NCBI GenBank assembly: GCA_011799875.1
Contig: CM022303.1
Span: 427,605,230 to 427,669,229, forward strand
Length of the DNA stretch: 64,000 bases
Direction of reading: 5' to 3'
Source of the DNA: Thinopyrum elongatum
Lineage: Eukaryota > Streptophyta > Magnoliopsida > Poales > Poaceae
How positions within the stretch are numbered: position 1 is the first letter of the stretch; each line of letters opens with the position of its first letter. The notes under the pieces were generated by a model. That model was not told where the DNA came from. It searched no databases and worked only from the letters and a program-made list of their open reading frames with translations. This document shows positions 33,459-45,500 of this stretch, piece after piece. Both the position numbers and the translations under genes were made by a program.

Positions 33459-34924
33459 TTTGATCCTTTTAGTTATATCTTGATCTAGTAGAATAAAGTT
33501 TTTAGTATGATTTAGCTTTGAGTTTTGTTTTGAGATCTATCTATGTAATCGAGTTCGTGAGTTATATATAATAAAGAGTAGTTTTGAGTTGAGGGCTTTA
33601 CTTTCTTGCTATGATCTTGAGGGAATTAAATAAGGGAAAGAAATAAAAAGAAATAAAAAGATCATATATAGATCTTATGGAGAGTAATGACTTCACATAT
33701 AAAGAGTATGATGAATAAAAGTTGTTGAGAGTTGACAAACATAGTTTTGGTCATTGTTGCAATTAATAGGAAGTAATAAAGAAAGAGAGGCTTCACATAT
33801 AAAAATACTATCTTGGACATCTTTTATAACTGTGAGCACTCATTAAAATATGACATGCTAAAAAGTTGATGTTGGACAAGGAAGACAACATAATGGGTTA
33901 TGTTTTCTTATATCTGAACAGAAGTTATATTGTCATGGATCCTCCAACATGTTGAGCTTGCCTTTCTCTCTTATGCTAGCCAAATCCTTTGCACCAAGTA
34001 GAGATACTACTTGTGCTTCCAAACATCCTTAAACCAGTTTTGCCATGAGAGTCCACCATACCTACCTATGGATTGAGTAAGATCCTTCAAGTAAGTTGTG
34101 ATCGGTGCAAGCAATAAAAATTGCTCTCTAAACATGTATGATCTATTAGTGTGAAGAAAATAAGCTTTATACGAACTTGTGATATGGAAGAAATAAAAGC
34201 GACAGACTGCATAATAAAGTTCTTTATCACAAGCGGCAATATAAAGTGACGTTCTTTTGCATTAAGATTTTGTGGATCCAACCATAAAAGCGCATGACAA
34301 CCTCTGCTTCCCTCTGCGAAGGGCCTATCTTTTACTTTTATCTTCTACCCTTATACAAGAGTCATGGTGATCTTCACCTTTCCTTTTTACACTTTTTCTT
34401 TTTGGCAAGCACTATGTGTTGGAGAGATCGAGATATATATATATATCCACTCGGATGTAGGTTTTCATAAAGTATTATTGTTGACATTACCCTTGAGGTA
34501 AAAGGTTGGGAGGCGAAACTATAAGCCCCTATCTTTTTCTGTGTCCGATTGAAGCTTTGAACCCATAAGTATCGCGTGAGTGTTAGCAATTGTGAAAGAC
34601 TAAATGATGGTTGAGTATGTGGACTTGCTGAAAAGCTCTTGATTTGACTCTTTCCGATGTTATGATAATTTGCAATTGCTTCAATGACTGAGACCATAGT
34701 TTGTTAGTTTTCAATGAAGTTTCTAATTCATACTTTACCTTGTGAATGAATTGTTACTTTAGCATAAGAAATTATATGACAATATATGTTGCTGTTCTAA
34801 AGATGATCATGATGCCCTTATGTCCGTATTTTATTTTATCGACACCTCTATCTCTAAACATGCGGACATATTTTTCGATATCGGCTTTCGCTTGAGCACA
34901 AGCGAGGTCTAAGCTTGGGGGAGT
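33459..34924 (+). mobile_element. 3' internal region and polypurine tract of the Athila-like copy
   Basis: This is non-coding, AT-rich sequence matching 15627-16629 in its later part. An AT microsatellite lies at about 34432-34446. It ends with the polypurine tract AAGCTTGGGGGAGT (34911-34924), which would prime plus-strand DNA synthesis, directly before the 3' LTR. Confidence 0.85.
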
Positions 34925-36445
34925 TGATACGTCCATTTTGCATCATGCTTTTATATTGATATTTATTGCATTATGGGCTGTTATTACACATATTGGCACA
35001 ATACTTATGCCTTTTCTCTCTTATTTTACAAGGTTTACATGAAGAGGGAGAATGCCGGCAGCTGGAATTCTGGACTGGAAAAGGAGCAAATATTTGAGAC
35101 CTATTCTGCACAACTCCAAAAGTCCTAAAACTTCATGGAGAATTATTTTGGAATATATAAAAAATATTGGGCGAAGAAAGTACCAGAGGGGGGCCACCAG
35201 CCATCCACAAGGGTGGGGGGCGCGCCCTACCCCTCTGGGCGCGCCCCCTGCCTTGTGGGCCACTTGGCAGGCCCCCGATGCCCATCTTCTGCTATATGGT
35301 GTGTTTTGACCTGTAAAAAATCAGAACAAAGCTTTCGGGACGAAGCACCGCCGTCTTGAGGCGGAGCTTGGGCAGAACCAATCTAGAGCTCCGGCCGAGC
35401 TGTTCTGCCGGGGAAACATCCCTCTCGGAGGGGGAAAACATCGTCATCTTCATCACCAATGATCCTCTCATCGAGAGGGGGTCAATCTCCATCAACATCT
35501 TCACCAGCACCATCTCCTCTCAAACCCTAGTTCATTTCTTGTATCCGATCTTTGTCTCAAAACCTCAGATTGGTACCTGTGGGTTGCTAATAGTGTTGAT
35601 TACTCCTTGTAGTTGATGCTAGTTGGTTTATTCGGTGGAAGATCATATGTTTAGATCCTTAATGATAATTAATACTCCTCTGATTATGAACATGAATATG
35701 CTTTCTGAGTAGTTATGTTTGTTCCTAAGGACATGGGAGAAGTCTTGTTATAAGTAATCATGTGAATTTGGTATTCGTTCGACATTTTGATGACATGTAT
35801 GTTGTCTCTCCTCTAGTGGTGTTATGTGAACGTTGACTACATGACACTTCACCATGATTTGGGCCTAGGGGAAGGCATTGGGCAGTAATAAGTAGATGAT
35901 GGGTTGCTAGAGTGACAGAAGCTTAAACCCTAGTTTATGCGTTGCTTCGTAAGGGGCGGATTTGGATCCATATGTTTCATGCTATGGTAAGATTTATCTT
36001 AATTCTTCTGTCGTAGTTGCGGATGCTTGCGAGGGGTTAATCATAAGTGGGAGGCTTGTCCAAGGAAGGACAGCACCCAAGCACCGGTCCACCCACATAT
36101 CAAATTTTCAAAGTAACGAATGCGAATCATATGAGCATGATGGAAACTAGCCTGACAGTAATTCCCATGTGTCCTCGGTAGCGCTTTGCTTTATATAAGA
36201 GTTCGTCCAGGCTTGTCCTTTGCTACAAAAGGGACTAGGCCACCTTGCTGCACCTTAGTTACTTTTGTTACTTGCTACCCATTACGAATTATCTTATCAC
36301 ACAACTATCTGCTACCGATAATTTCAGTGCTTGCAAAGAATACCTTGCTGAAAACCGCTTGTCATTTCCTTCTGCTCCTCGTTGGGTTCGACACTCTTAC
36401 TTGTCGAAAGGACTATGATAGATCCCCTATACTTGTGGGTCATCA
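34925..36445 (+). mobile_element. Complete 3' LTR of the Athila-like element, 1,521 bp
   Basis: It starts TGATACGTCCATTTTGCATC right after the polypurine tract and ends CTTGTGGGTCATCA, the same end that precedes the primer binding site at 60299. The ends form the short inverted TGAT...ATCA expected for an LTR. The following base run GTGCCGTGG belongs to another element. Confidence 0.92.
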
Positions 36446-37664
36446 GTGCCGTGGTCCATCACACGCCTCGACAGGGCTTTCCACTTTTCTGATGCAGGAG
36501 AAAGAAAGAAGCAAAAGCAGCCGCGCGACTATAGTGGCTCCCGAGACCCGGCTCCAGCAACGCCCGCGCTCAGTCGGAGTCCTCCTCCTGCTTCACCGGG
36601 GCGCGGCGGCGAGATGACTTGTCACCCTCCCTGGTCCGAGCCCGGTGGCGTGGTGGCTCATCGTAGTCACCGTCGCTCATGCTCTCACCCGAGGAGGAGC
36701 CGCCGCCGCTGGAGGTGTCGCGACCGTCGCCAAGGCCAAGCTCACCACCGGAGATGGTGCCGCCCCTCTGGCCATCATCGTCGGAGGGGTGGACGTCGTC
36801 GTCATCGCTGTCACCCTCCGGGCAGCACCCTAGGCGCCGGCCATCTACCCCGAAGACCCTGACATAGAGGGTCGCAGCATCGTCATACCTGAAGTAGAGG
36901 GTACACCTCCCCTGCAGGCCACGCGCGCGGGCAAAAAGGCTGCCACCCGCGGTTCAGGAACACGTTGCCGGCAGGGGTGACTTCGACCTCCACCCACTAG
37001 GCCCTACTGCAACAGTCATCGGCCTGCAACCAGAGGCCACCAGGTCCCCCGGCCGGCAGCGCGCCCGCAAAGAAGCGCGGGAGCATGAACCAGATGCCTG
37101 CGGGCCTCTCCGCCCACACCATGAACTCCGAGGACGCGTCGGCCGAGTGGGATCGCGGACACGGCGGCCGAGCGGCTGCCACATGCCTCCCCCGTCGCCG
37201 CGGTCACCCTGGACACGGCAACTTCCGCCACGGGAGGGAGCACCCCCACGGCTGCCGGAGGTGGTGCCAGCCTTCGAGGGAGTGCGCGCACGCCCTCGGG
37301 GAGCCACCGCTGGCGTCGCGGCGTACTTGCATGGGTGGCCATGGCCTCTCTTGGGTAGCGGCGAGCCTGGCCCTTCCTTGGGAGACTTTCCCTTCTCCGC
37401 TGCAGAAAACCTCCTCACTGGCGCCATGGACGCTTTGCCAAGATGGCAGAACGAAGAAGAAGGAGAAGCAAGAGGCGAGAGGATGAAGGCAGTTGTCAAG
37501 TCGGGCAGTTGCCGAGGCGGCGTGGGGAAGTGGAGACGCCCACGTCCCATCAAGTGCCACGCGTCGACTCGGTCCGCAGGCAATTGGGGCCCGCGGCGCT
37601 TCGCCCTTTCCCTTTGGCTTCGCCTCGAAGCCAAGTTCGAGCGTGCCTTGGGCCCGGGGGATAC
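36446..37664 (+). mobile_element. GC-rich internal region of a second LTR retrotransposon
   Basis: This very GC-rich stretch leads to a purine run (GGGCCCGGGGGATAC, about 37650-37664) and then an LTR start, so it is the 3' internal part of a plus-strand element. Overlapping long frames exist on both strands (for example 36954-37715 minus and 37147-37851 plus). Neither shows gag or pol motifs, and their Arg/Pro/Gly composition follows the base content. The element may be non-autonomous. Its 5' part has been lost at the junction with the Athila-like LTR at 36445. Confidence 0.6.
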
Positions 37665-38148
37665 TGTCGGTGTTCTGGGAACCAGGGTACCTAGACTTGC
37701 CTGCCTGTGGCCCACGGCATGGATCCATCGACGGCCTGGTACGGCCTATCCACGACACCAACAAGACAAGACCCTCGCAAGGGGCCAAGCCTCACGAGGC
37801 GGGCGACATCAAGACCTCTGGAGGGAGCGTCCTCCCCAGGCGGCCTCCTGAGGAGCAGAGATTTCTATGTAGGTGCCCAACCTCATGAGGTTGCGGTGAC
37901 GCAAGCCATGACGTCCAAGACCAGGCGGGCGCCAGTTGGTGCAGAGGAGCTAGTTTCCTCTTTGGTGCTAAGGAGGCAAGCGCAGGCACAGGGTCCCGAG
38001 GAATCAGGCAAAGGTTTCCATTCCCGTGCAACGAGACCAAGACCGCCAGGACGGCAGGAAGGATGTCATCACCGAGCCCACCGCAGCGTCACGACCAAAA
38101 GCTTTGCAGGCAAAGACCACCTTTCGTCAGGATAAGATGTACTACTTG
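37665..38148 (+). mobile_element. LTR starting TGTCGGTG, first part
   Basis: The LTR opens with TGTCGGTGTTCTGGGAACC after a purine-rich tract. It is interrupted at 38148 by a CACTA element with TTG duplicated. The remaining part is at 46001-46390. CCTCACGAGG and CCTCGCGAGG palindromes occur in both parts, supporting that they belong together. Confidence 0.8.
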
Positions 38149-38169
38149 CACTAGTACGCATCGGTGCTA

Positions 38170-38900
38170 TACACACGGTTTTTAACCCCTTTCCGCGACG
38201 GCATTTGGAACCGTTGCCAAGTGAGTGTGGGCGATAGGGGGTCCTTCCCACACGACCCAGAAACCGTCGGGGATATGGAGCAATGATCCAGAGTCCTTGC
38301 AAAATGTAATCATGTGCGATGCAGCACACACTAAATTCTTTCGCACGTGTGGGATCGGTGATTAAACGTTTCTAATGACGCAGTGAAACCGAACGGTGTG
38401 TCGTAATGAACCGTTTGGGAAACAGTATGTAAGGCACACGGGCCAACATATGAACTGTGTGCGATATGTGCCCCATCACACACGAGTTTTCTGCGGAACC
38501 CGTCTGCCATGCAAGACTCCATCGCACACGTTTCCCAACATTTACCATATGCGATAATGTTCTATCACAAACGGTTCAGGAGCCCCTTCGCACACAGACA
38601 AGTGCTGCAGACCATTTGTGATTTGTTGTGTATCACCGACGGTTGCGGCTAGAGTGACGTGCGCTTTTCGTTTGGGATCCCACACGTTTCCTGAAAAAAT
38701 TACGACTGGGATTGTATTTTACATTGGGCACGGTTTATTCCGAGTTCTCGTGTGCGATAACTTGATATCACAAACGGTTCCAGAGAGCCTACGCACACGT
38801 AGTAGCGCTGCAAATCGTTTGCGATCTGCTGTGTATCACCGATGGTTCCGCTACGATTGACGTATGCTTTCCGATGTGGATCGCACACACTCATTTAGTT
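38170..38900. repeat. CACTA left subterminal repeats (TCGCACACGGTT type)
   Basis: Short motifs such as ATCGCACACG, CACACGGTT, CATCACAAACGGTTC and their complements occur about every 30-60 bp in both orientations. The same motifs recur at 45380-45960 at the other end. This is the normal arrangement of transposase-binding sites in CACTA elements. Confidence 0.8.
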
Positions 38901-38930
38901 GAACCGTGTGAGGAGCAATTGCCAGGTTAA

Positions 38931-39137
38931 AACAAAAATATCTCATTTTGAATCGGCATGCAAAAAGCAAATTCGCCACAATATTCAATTGAACAAATAA
39001 ACAAAAATATCCCATTTTGAATCGGCACGCAAAAAGCAAATTCCCCACAATATTCAATTGAACAAATAAACAAAAATATCCCATTTTGAATCGGCACGCA
39101 AAAAGCAAATTCGCCACAATATTCAATTGAACAAATA
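38931..39137. repeat. 69-bp minisatellite, three copies
   Basis: Three nearly identical units containing CCCATTTTGAATCGGCACGC and CACAATATTCAATTGAAC follow one another at 69-bp spacing. The unit is a multiple of three, which creates artificial repeated peptides on the minus strand. Confidence 0.93.
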
Positions 39138-39311
39138 GTGTCCACAGGAAGAACATTCATCAGATTTCGCAACAATTGCAATTGAACATATGGTAGCTAA
39201 ATTCCAATGATTTGTCCACACGTATATGCATTACATAATTAATCATAGTGTACGAAATACGAAGACCTGATCAGATGGAAAACAATGGATCCATGCGTAT
39301 ATGTTTAGCGG

Positions 39312-40387
39312 CTAACTCTTACTCAATGTTTCAGGAGAAGGCATGCTGAAATCTTCATTATCACCAGTGGGATTGATGTAGTGATTCAGGAAGAAGTCAC
39401 TGATAAATCTCCGAACCATCAACAATTCACCAGCCGGGAGCGGTTCAGGGGTCCTTGGTTCTAAGATGAGCTATAGTATTTTTAAGATCAGAATGTGCCA
39501 TATGAGTGGAGTAGAAGATATTAATTAAGATAGACTTACTGGTACTAATTCGCAAGGATCATCACAACTATCAGCAGATTTGCAGATGGAGATCATGTGT
39601 CTGCAAACATAGTATCCACAAAGGTTGGTCCCTGCTTCTTGTTGAGGACACTGAATTTTTTTGTACGGAATTAGTCATGTATTTGTCCTGTTAGGAACAA
39701 CCTAACCGGTGGTAGATGTATTATTTTTTCTTCGGACAAAATAGAAAGAGGTTTATTTAGAAGCTTGAACATTTGACTAGCGTAAGAAAAGGTATTTGCA
39801 GACTATTGGATATTTTTTTTGAAAATAACGGATTTCGGTGTGTTACCGGAGAAACGATCTCGTGCTGCAGAGGTAGTTCCCTCTTGAACAAGTTCCCTGG
39901 TTTAGTTTTCCACAATGCGAGCACACTTCAAATGAAGATGAATTTTGACAACATCAATTATTGAACTAGATATGAATGCAAATTAATTTCAACATCATAG
40001 AATTCAATACCTATCCATGAATTGCTGAAGATGCGTCAGATCCTGAGCGTTTGTTGACTCTATGAGAGAATCAATGTAGTAAACTGTGTTCTTGTTTGGA
40101 ACAATGAATACCAATATCGAGTGACCGCTACATATTAAGAAAGCCATGAACTTACGAATTATGTCAAAATCTGAAAGACAATCAGTGTATGCGTGGTTGT
40201 TTACTTGACTTACCGTTCATGATATGGCCAGAGAAATGATTCTGCATGGGACGTGTTTTCGAAGATACGGACGACCGTGTTAACGGCCCAGTCCCGTACG
40301 TCCTTACCATCTAATGTTGTGCCATTTGCTAATGCAAGATCTATGAAATACACACTCTCCCTTTTTCTTCTCTGCGCATTCAATCCC
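39312..40387 (-). pseudogene. Ulp1-like cysteine protease exons of the CACTA gene
   Basis: The C-terminal part of the 40388-42943 gene continues in exons on the minus strand. At 40387-40214, QRRKRESVYFIDLAL to FLWPYHE follows a CTCAG acceptor and precedes a GTAAGTC donor. At 40127-40011, GHSILVFIVPNKNTVYYIDS joins the previous exon in phase. At 39650-39540, CPQQEAGTNLCGYYVC precedes GTAAGTC. At 39460-39312, the segment ends FLNHYINPTGDNEDFS and a TAG. The His (GHS), Asp (YYID), Gln (PQQ) and Cys (LCGYYVC) expected of a C48/Ulp1 protease are all present. One exon between 39650 and 40011 seems missing and the last junction is out of phase. Family members cleave SUMO-like conjugates; a role in transposition is not known to me. 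Confidence 0.75.
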
Positions 40388-42943
40388 CTGAGAGGAATAA
40401 AATGTAGTTAGCTGTTTATCATTTACAGCCTTGTATGGAGAAGTTGATCAGAGTTTGTTAAGTACTTATAAAATCAGGCATCTAACAAGAGTGGCATCGA
40501 GCTCGTTGAAGTTGAAGAAGAGATGTAAGTCCTCGAAACTCACATCGATGGAACCAGCATCGTGTCGGAAATGATCTTTGTTGAAGTGGACTAGCAAACC
40601 ATGATGACCTTATGACATTTGATCCATGCAATATTCATGTAACTCGCGGCAACTGGAGCTGCACTCATCAAAGTATTCGCCAACAAGAAATGGCTGGCCA
40701 TGGACGTAATTGCATGCTTCAAGTATGTCTGCTTTACTTTTAGCAAGAACAATTCTACTTCTTCATCATCCATGGCGTCAGAAATAATATTACTCCCCGA
40801 TTCGAACAACCTGCTGTTAATTTGGTTCCGGGCGATGAGTGCTTTAAGCAAGAGGCAATCGTTCTCTTTCCTCTTCACTCTCCCGCCACGCTTCCTCGCG
40901 GGTGTAGCCTTTTTGGCCACTTCCTTCTTGGTACTTGAAGCATTTCTGGCAGAACGTCTGGTTGGCTGCAAGGTAGACTGCCCAGCAGACGGTGAAGCTT
41001 CGACGGACTGCTTAGCAGACGGTTTATCTATGCCGGACCGCTGAGCTGGCAGTGCTGCTGTGATGGATTGCTGGGCTATAGGAGCAGAGGCATCGGACTG
41101 CTGACCATGCGTTGAAGCTATGTCCGGTTTCTGCGCAGGTGGTGCCAACTTGTCGGTGTGATGAGGAGGCCGTGCCAACGCGTTGGTTTGCTGAGCAGGA
41201 AGTGCTGACGCATTGGTATGCTGATCACGCGACTGCGGACCGACCGACTGATGAGCAGTCGGTTCTGGACCTACAGACTGCTTAGCAGGCGGTTCCGAAG
41301 CATCAGACTGCTTAGCAGTCCATTCCACCAGGTTGGTCCGCTGAGCATGTGCTGCAGCTGGGTCTCCCCCTGCTGCTTCAGCGCCCGGCATCTGAACCGG
41401 TGGTGCGTCTTCAGCAGTTGTAGGCCTTGCCACTGGCTGCTTTGGGGCAGAGGATGACATGGCCTGTACGCCACAAAGTCGGGCCGGCTGATCATAGGTT
41501 GATGCATCAGCCGTCGGATTACGAGTATTAGGTTCTTTGGGGGAAGCACGCGAGAGCTACTGTGGCAAGGAGAGCGTCACCGGTTGTAACCCAGGCTTCC
41601 AAGAAGGGTGGGGAGACCCAGGCTGTTGCACATTTTAATGTACCTTCATAATGTGTAAGCACGCCCTTTAGTCTATCTTTCATTCCAGATAGATCAGTTA
41701 TAGTATCATCACGAGCAGCTACAGCCTCAGTGTCGCTGGGGTCAGCTGATGCACAGCTACTCTTGTGCGGTGTTGTCGCGCAATAAGCAGCATCCTCCAT
41801 GCCCGCCTCCCCTCCCATTTGCTGGCTATCTGTCAGTGTTAGAGTCTTCTGCATCATCATTGGCTGCTCAATATCCTTTCGAACAGCCGGATACATGTCC
41901 TTCCTCAACCTTTCATACAATTCATTCTTCTTCATTTCACTCCTTGCTTTTTTCATGCTGAGCCTCTCTTCTTTGCTGGGTGTGAAAGCCCTCTTGTGTG
42001 GGACATTAACACCTATACCCCTTGCACGGCCAGGGGGCTCTCTTGTTTCCAGAGCAATGGACAGAATGTCACATGGCCCTGAGTTCCTGTAGAACCTTCC
42101 AGCGATCTTGGAAGCCTCTACCATCACTTGATACAGTTCTTCGTCATGTGAGTTTTTAAAGTAATAAGTTCCGTCATCACGCCTCCTTGCACGTGCCCGC
42201 AAGTAGTCTCTGGCGCGTTCGCCCCTGATTTCACTAAAGGCCGGTTTCCCACCCGCCGCTACTGCTTCTTTGTCCTCCTGGTCCCATATCGGTTTCATGC
42301 CGTAGTATCCTGCCACACCCATATGATGGGTGTGTGTGTTATTCTTCTGAAGTTCCGATTACTTGAAACTCTTCTCAGCAAACTCTTTAGTTGCCTTGAC
42401 CCTTTTGAATTCTTCCCAGTCTGCCTTTGTAATTTGGGGGTATGCGGGGATTGGGTCCTTGCCTTCACTCAAGTACTTCTTGTCCAGCACGTGCTTCCAG
42501 TTTCTCCAAGCATCCCTAGCCTTCTTCAGTGCAGCGTGTTCCACCTGCATTCTCCACTGCTCTGGAACATTGAAGTGATCCATGATCTCCCGGACTATCC
42601 GTCGCCGTGTTTCTGTGTCAGCCTTCCGAAACCCTGGCAGATTTATGTTGAGCCTTGCCCTGCCAACAAATCCACACACACTCCTGAACCTCGTGCGTGC
42701 TTTATCTGGTTTAGTTGGAGCCCAAGACTTTAAATCGATCTCAGTTACTTCATATACACCTTTAGGCTGGTGTGTGGGCTTCCTTGGAGCGTTCCTCCGT
42801 GTCCTGACCGGAAGGGTAATTGCTGCAGCTCTATCCCGTTCAAGATTACTTGATCCCTCACCATCTGCTGAAGACCTAGGGTTGTCGGAATCAGATGAAG
42901 ATACATCGCCTGAAGCATGAGTGCTGTCGCTGCTATTCGGCAT
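40388..42943 (-). pseudogene. CACTA gene, Transposase_24-like region (broken)
   Basis: The gene starts MPNSSDSTHASGDVSSSDSD. It has the segment YPQITKADWEEFKRVKAT, a TAA at 42359-42361, then in the same frame NNTHTHHMGVAGYYGMKP, YYFKNSHDEELYQVM and ALETREPPGRARG, the layout of the Transposase_24 (Ptta/En/Spm) family. A one-base shift in a C run near 41540 moves coding to the frame beginning MSSSAPKQPVARPTT. This frame carries about eight degenerate AKQS-type repeats (41060-41390) and a basic ARKRGGRVKRK stretch. A second shift near 40740 leads to QPFLVGEYFDEC, a TAA at about 40608 and HFNKDHFRHDAG. The Ulp1-like exons follow downstream. Confidence 0.8.
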
Positions 42944-43539
42944 CTACAGAGAACATATGCGAAACTCAGGAAAGGAGGATAAGCATAAAACTAACAACTT
43001 GGTATCAAGCTTTCTAAACATGTCATGCAATATTTTAGAAAATGTACGGCTAATTTGTTAAGTTTGTGTGACTCGGGCGCCCGCGATATGTAAATCGGCA
43101 GTAACTTATTGGAACAAATACATCTTATGTGTACTAGTTAGGAAGGTAGATAATTAACATATATACGCTCTCCGTTATTTTATAGCCAATTTGGGAACAT
43201 ACGGAACGAAATAGGAAGAGGGATTGCGAGGAAATATACCTCACCGCGATGGAGAGCAGTAACTAACAGGCTTCTTAATGCAAACCCGGCCAGACCACTG
43301 GAGAGGCGAGGGTTACAGCATCGATATGCTCGAGGGTGGCTGGCGAGCAAACAAAGACGGTGATGTGCGAGCAGCCGCGTGTTGGGAACGGCAGTGGAGG
43401 TAGACTTGACGCCGAAGAGCGGGCACATGGCCGGGGTGAGCACGCCGGTGCCGGAGAGAGTTCTGCTGTGGATCTGGGGGAGGGGGGAGCTGGCGATGGA
43501 GATTGGGTGGACTAGTTGAGTGAAATGCGGGCAGGCCAT

Positions 43540-43556
43540 GGGGGGGGGGGGGGGGG
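43540..43556 (+). repeat. 17-base G run
   Basis: An uninterrupted run of 17 G lies about 600 bp upstream of the transposon gene start. It can form G-quadruplex structure and is also a place where read length or assembly errors are likely. Confidence 0.9.
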
Positions 43557-43689
43557 TCGGCGGCCTAGGTGAACAGGGTGGAAAATATCCCCAGTCGCTG
43601 CGCGGAAAGGCCTATGCAAACGGTTGCCTCTAAGCGCTCGTGTGCACAAAGAGAAAAATTTCGTTTGAAATGAAGACGTACTAATTTTG

Positions 43690-45500
43690 AAATGAAGACA
43701 TGAGTTCATCGTTTCACCTCTAAATTTTTCCCACATTAAGCAATCACCATTATACCACGGGTTTGATTTGCTGGCGCATTTCAGGTCTCGTGTGCTATAT
43801 GTAAGACATTTTTTGGCATTTACCGTGCATTTTGGCATATAAATCAATTCCTAGGCAGACTGCATTTCCTGTCGAAAGGGATGAGGATTGCCGTTCGATC
43901 TGGGAGCATCCAACGGTGCAGACGTACGATACATGGGGTTTGGGTTCTGGCCAATCAGAACACATGACTCAGATCGCGCGCGCAGCAAAGGGGGGGCATC
44001 GGCCACGGTTTGGTAGGCACACGGCTTTCGTGAGTGAACCGTGTGCTAATTGAAAACATTTACATGAACTAACAGCATATTTTCGTTTCAATGAAAACAA
44101 GAGTTCATCGTTTCACCTCCGAATTGTTTTCCACGGTAAGAAATCACCATTGTACCCTATGGTTTGATTTTCTCGCGCATTTGAGGTATCGTTTGCTATA
44201 TTTGAGTCGTTTGCTATAGTCGCAACTACACGTGGGTGCTAGCTAGCTAGCAAGATCATTTGTGTGTCGCTTTGGGAGTTTTCATTCATTGTTCGAGAAA
44301 CGGGAAAAAATTCAAAGAGTTCGGCCGCAGGGTGCAGCCAGAGGCGTATGCCATGTTGGTATTCTAATTACAGGAAATGCATATAGAGTCCGGAAATAAC
44401 GAAAATTGGTGTGTCACCGTGCCGTGTTCTCAGGATCACATGGAATTTTTTTGGTAAAGATGGCACGAGTTTTGATGCTCACACCTTCCAAATCGGAGCA
44501 TCTCACAAGAAGGATCATAGTTTCCAAAAGGAGACGCGGCACTTCGGACTCCAATCGTCACTGACTACATCGTTCTGCTTTGAATTATTTTCACGGTAAA
44601 CAATCACGTATATACCCTAGTTTTGATTTTCTGGCCCATTTGAGGTCTCATTGCTATATTCTTTTTTTTCGAAAAGGGGGTTATCCCCCTGCCTCTGCAT
44701 CAGAATGATGCATACAGCCAAAACTTGTTGCTATATTCAAGTCATTTTTTTGCACTTACCTTGCATTTAGTTAGTTAGCAAAGAAGGTGTACAAATCATT
44801 TGTGTGCCACTTTGCGAGTTTTCATCCATTGTCTGAGAAATGGGGAGAAGTTTCAAACATTTCGGCCACGAGGTGCGGCCACCGGCGTAGGCCTAGTTGG
44901 TATTTTAATTACTGGGAATTCAGATGGAGTCCAGACTTCATCAAAATCGGTGTGTGCCCGTGGCGTGCTCTCACGACCCCGGGGAAATTTTTCGGTAAAG
45001 TTTGGCACAGGTTTTGATGATCGCTCCTTCCAAACTGGAGTATCTCACATGAAGGACCATGGTTTCCAAAAGGAGACGTGTGAATTCAAACTCCAGTGGT
45101 CGGTGACTTCATCGTTTAGCCTCATAAAAATTTCGACGGTACGCATTCACCATTATACCACGGGTTAGATTTTCTAACACATTTCTGGTATCGTTTTCTA
45201 TATTTAAGACATTTTTTGAATTTAACATGCAATTTGTGGATATAAATAAAATCACAACCGGAACTGCATGTGCTGTCGAAAGGGATGAGGATCGCCGTGG
45301 GATCAAGGAGAATCCAATGGTGCAGACGTATGATCCGTGGGGTTTGGGTTCTGGCCAATAAGAACGCACGACTCAGATCATGCGCGTGGCAGGGGGGCAT
45401 CGGCCACGGTTTAGTGGACACACGGCTTTCGTGAGTGAACCATGTGCTATTTGAAAACATTTACATTAACTAATAGCATATTTTTGTTTGAATGAAAACA
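43690..45500. repeat. Degenerate large repeats in the right half of the CACTA
   Basis: A block containing CGAAAGGGATGAGGAT, GGGGTTTGGGTTCTGGCCAA and GGCATCGGCCACGGTTT occurs at about 43850-44095 and again at about 45265-45480. A second motif, TCACCATTATACCACGGGTT with TTGCTATAT downstream, appears about four times (near 43742, 44145, 44605, 45147). This suggests repeated internal duplication. Confidence 0.8.
44662..44727 (-). mobile_element. 66-bp LINE 3'-end insertion with 11-bp target duplication
   Basis: TTGCTATATTC occurs at 44651-44661 and 44728-44738. Between them, on the minus strand, is GCTGTATGCATCATTCTGAT, GCAGAGGCAGGGGG, then CCCCTTTTCG and eight A. This is the 3' end of a common cereal LINE or SINE type, inserted with extreme 5' truncation. 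Confidence 0.8.

Noticed and set aside
36954..37851. Frames of 194-253 codons on both strands
   Set aside because: They overlap each other in a very GC-rich segment and carry no gag or pol motif. A gag remnant cannot be excluded but is not supported.
38927..39181. Repeated peptide frames with CSIEYCGEFAFC
   Set aside because: They are produced by the 69-bp minisatellite, whose length is a multiple of three.
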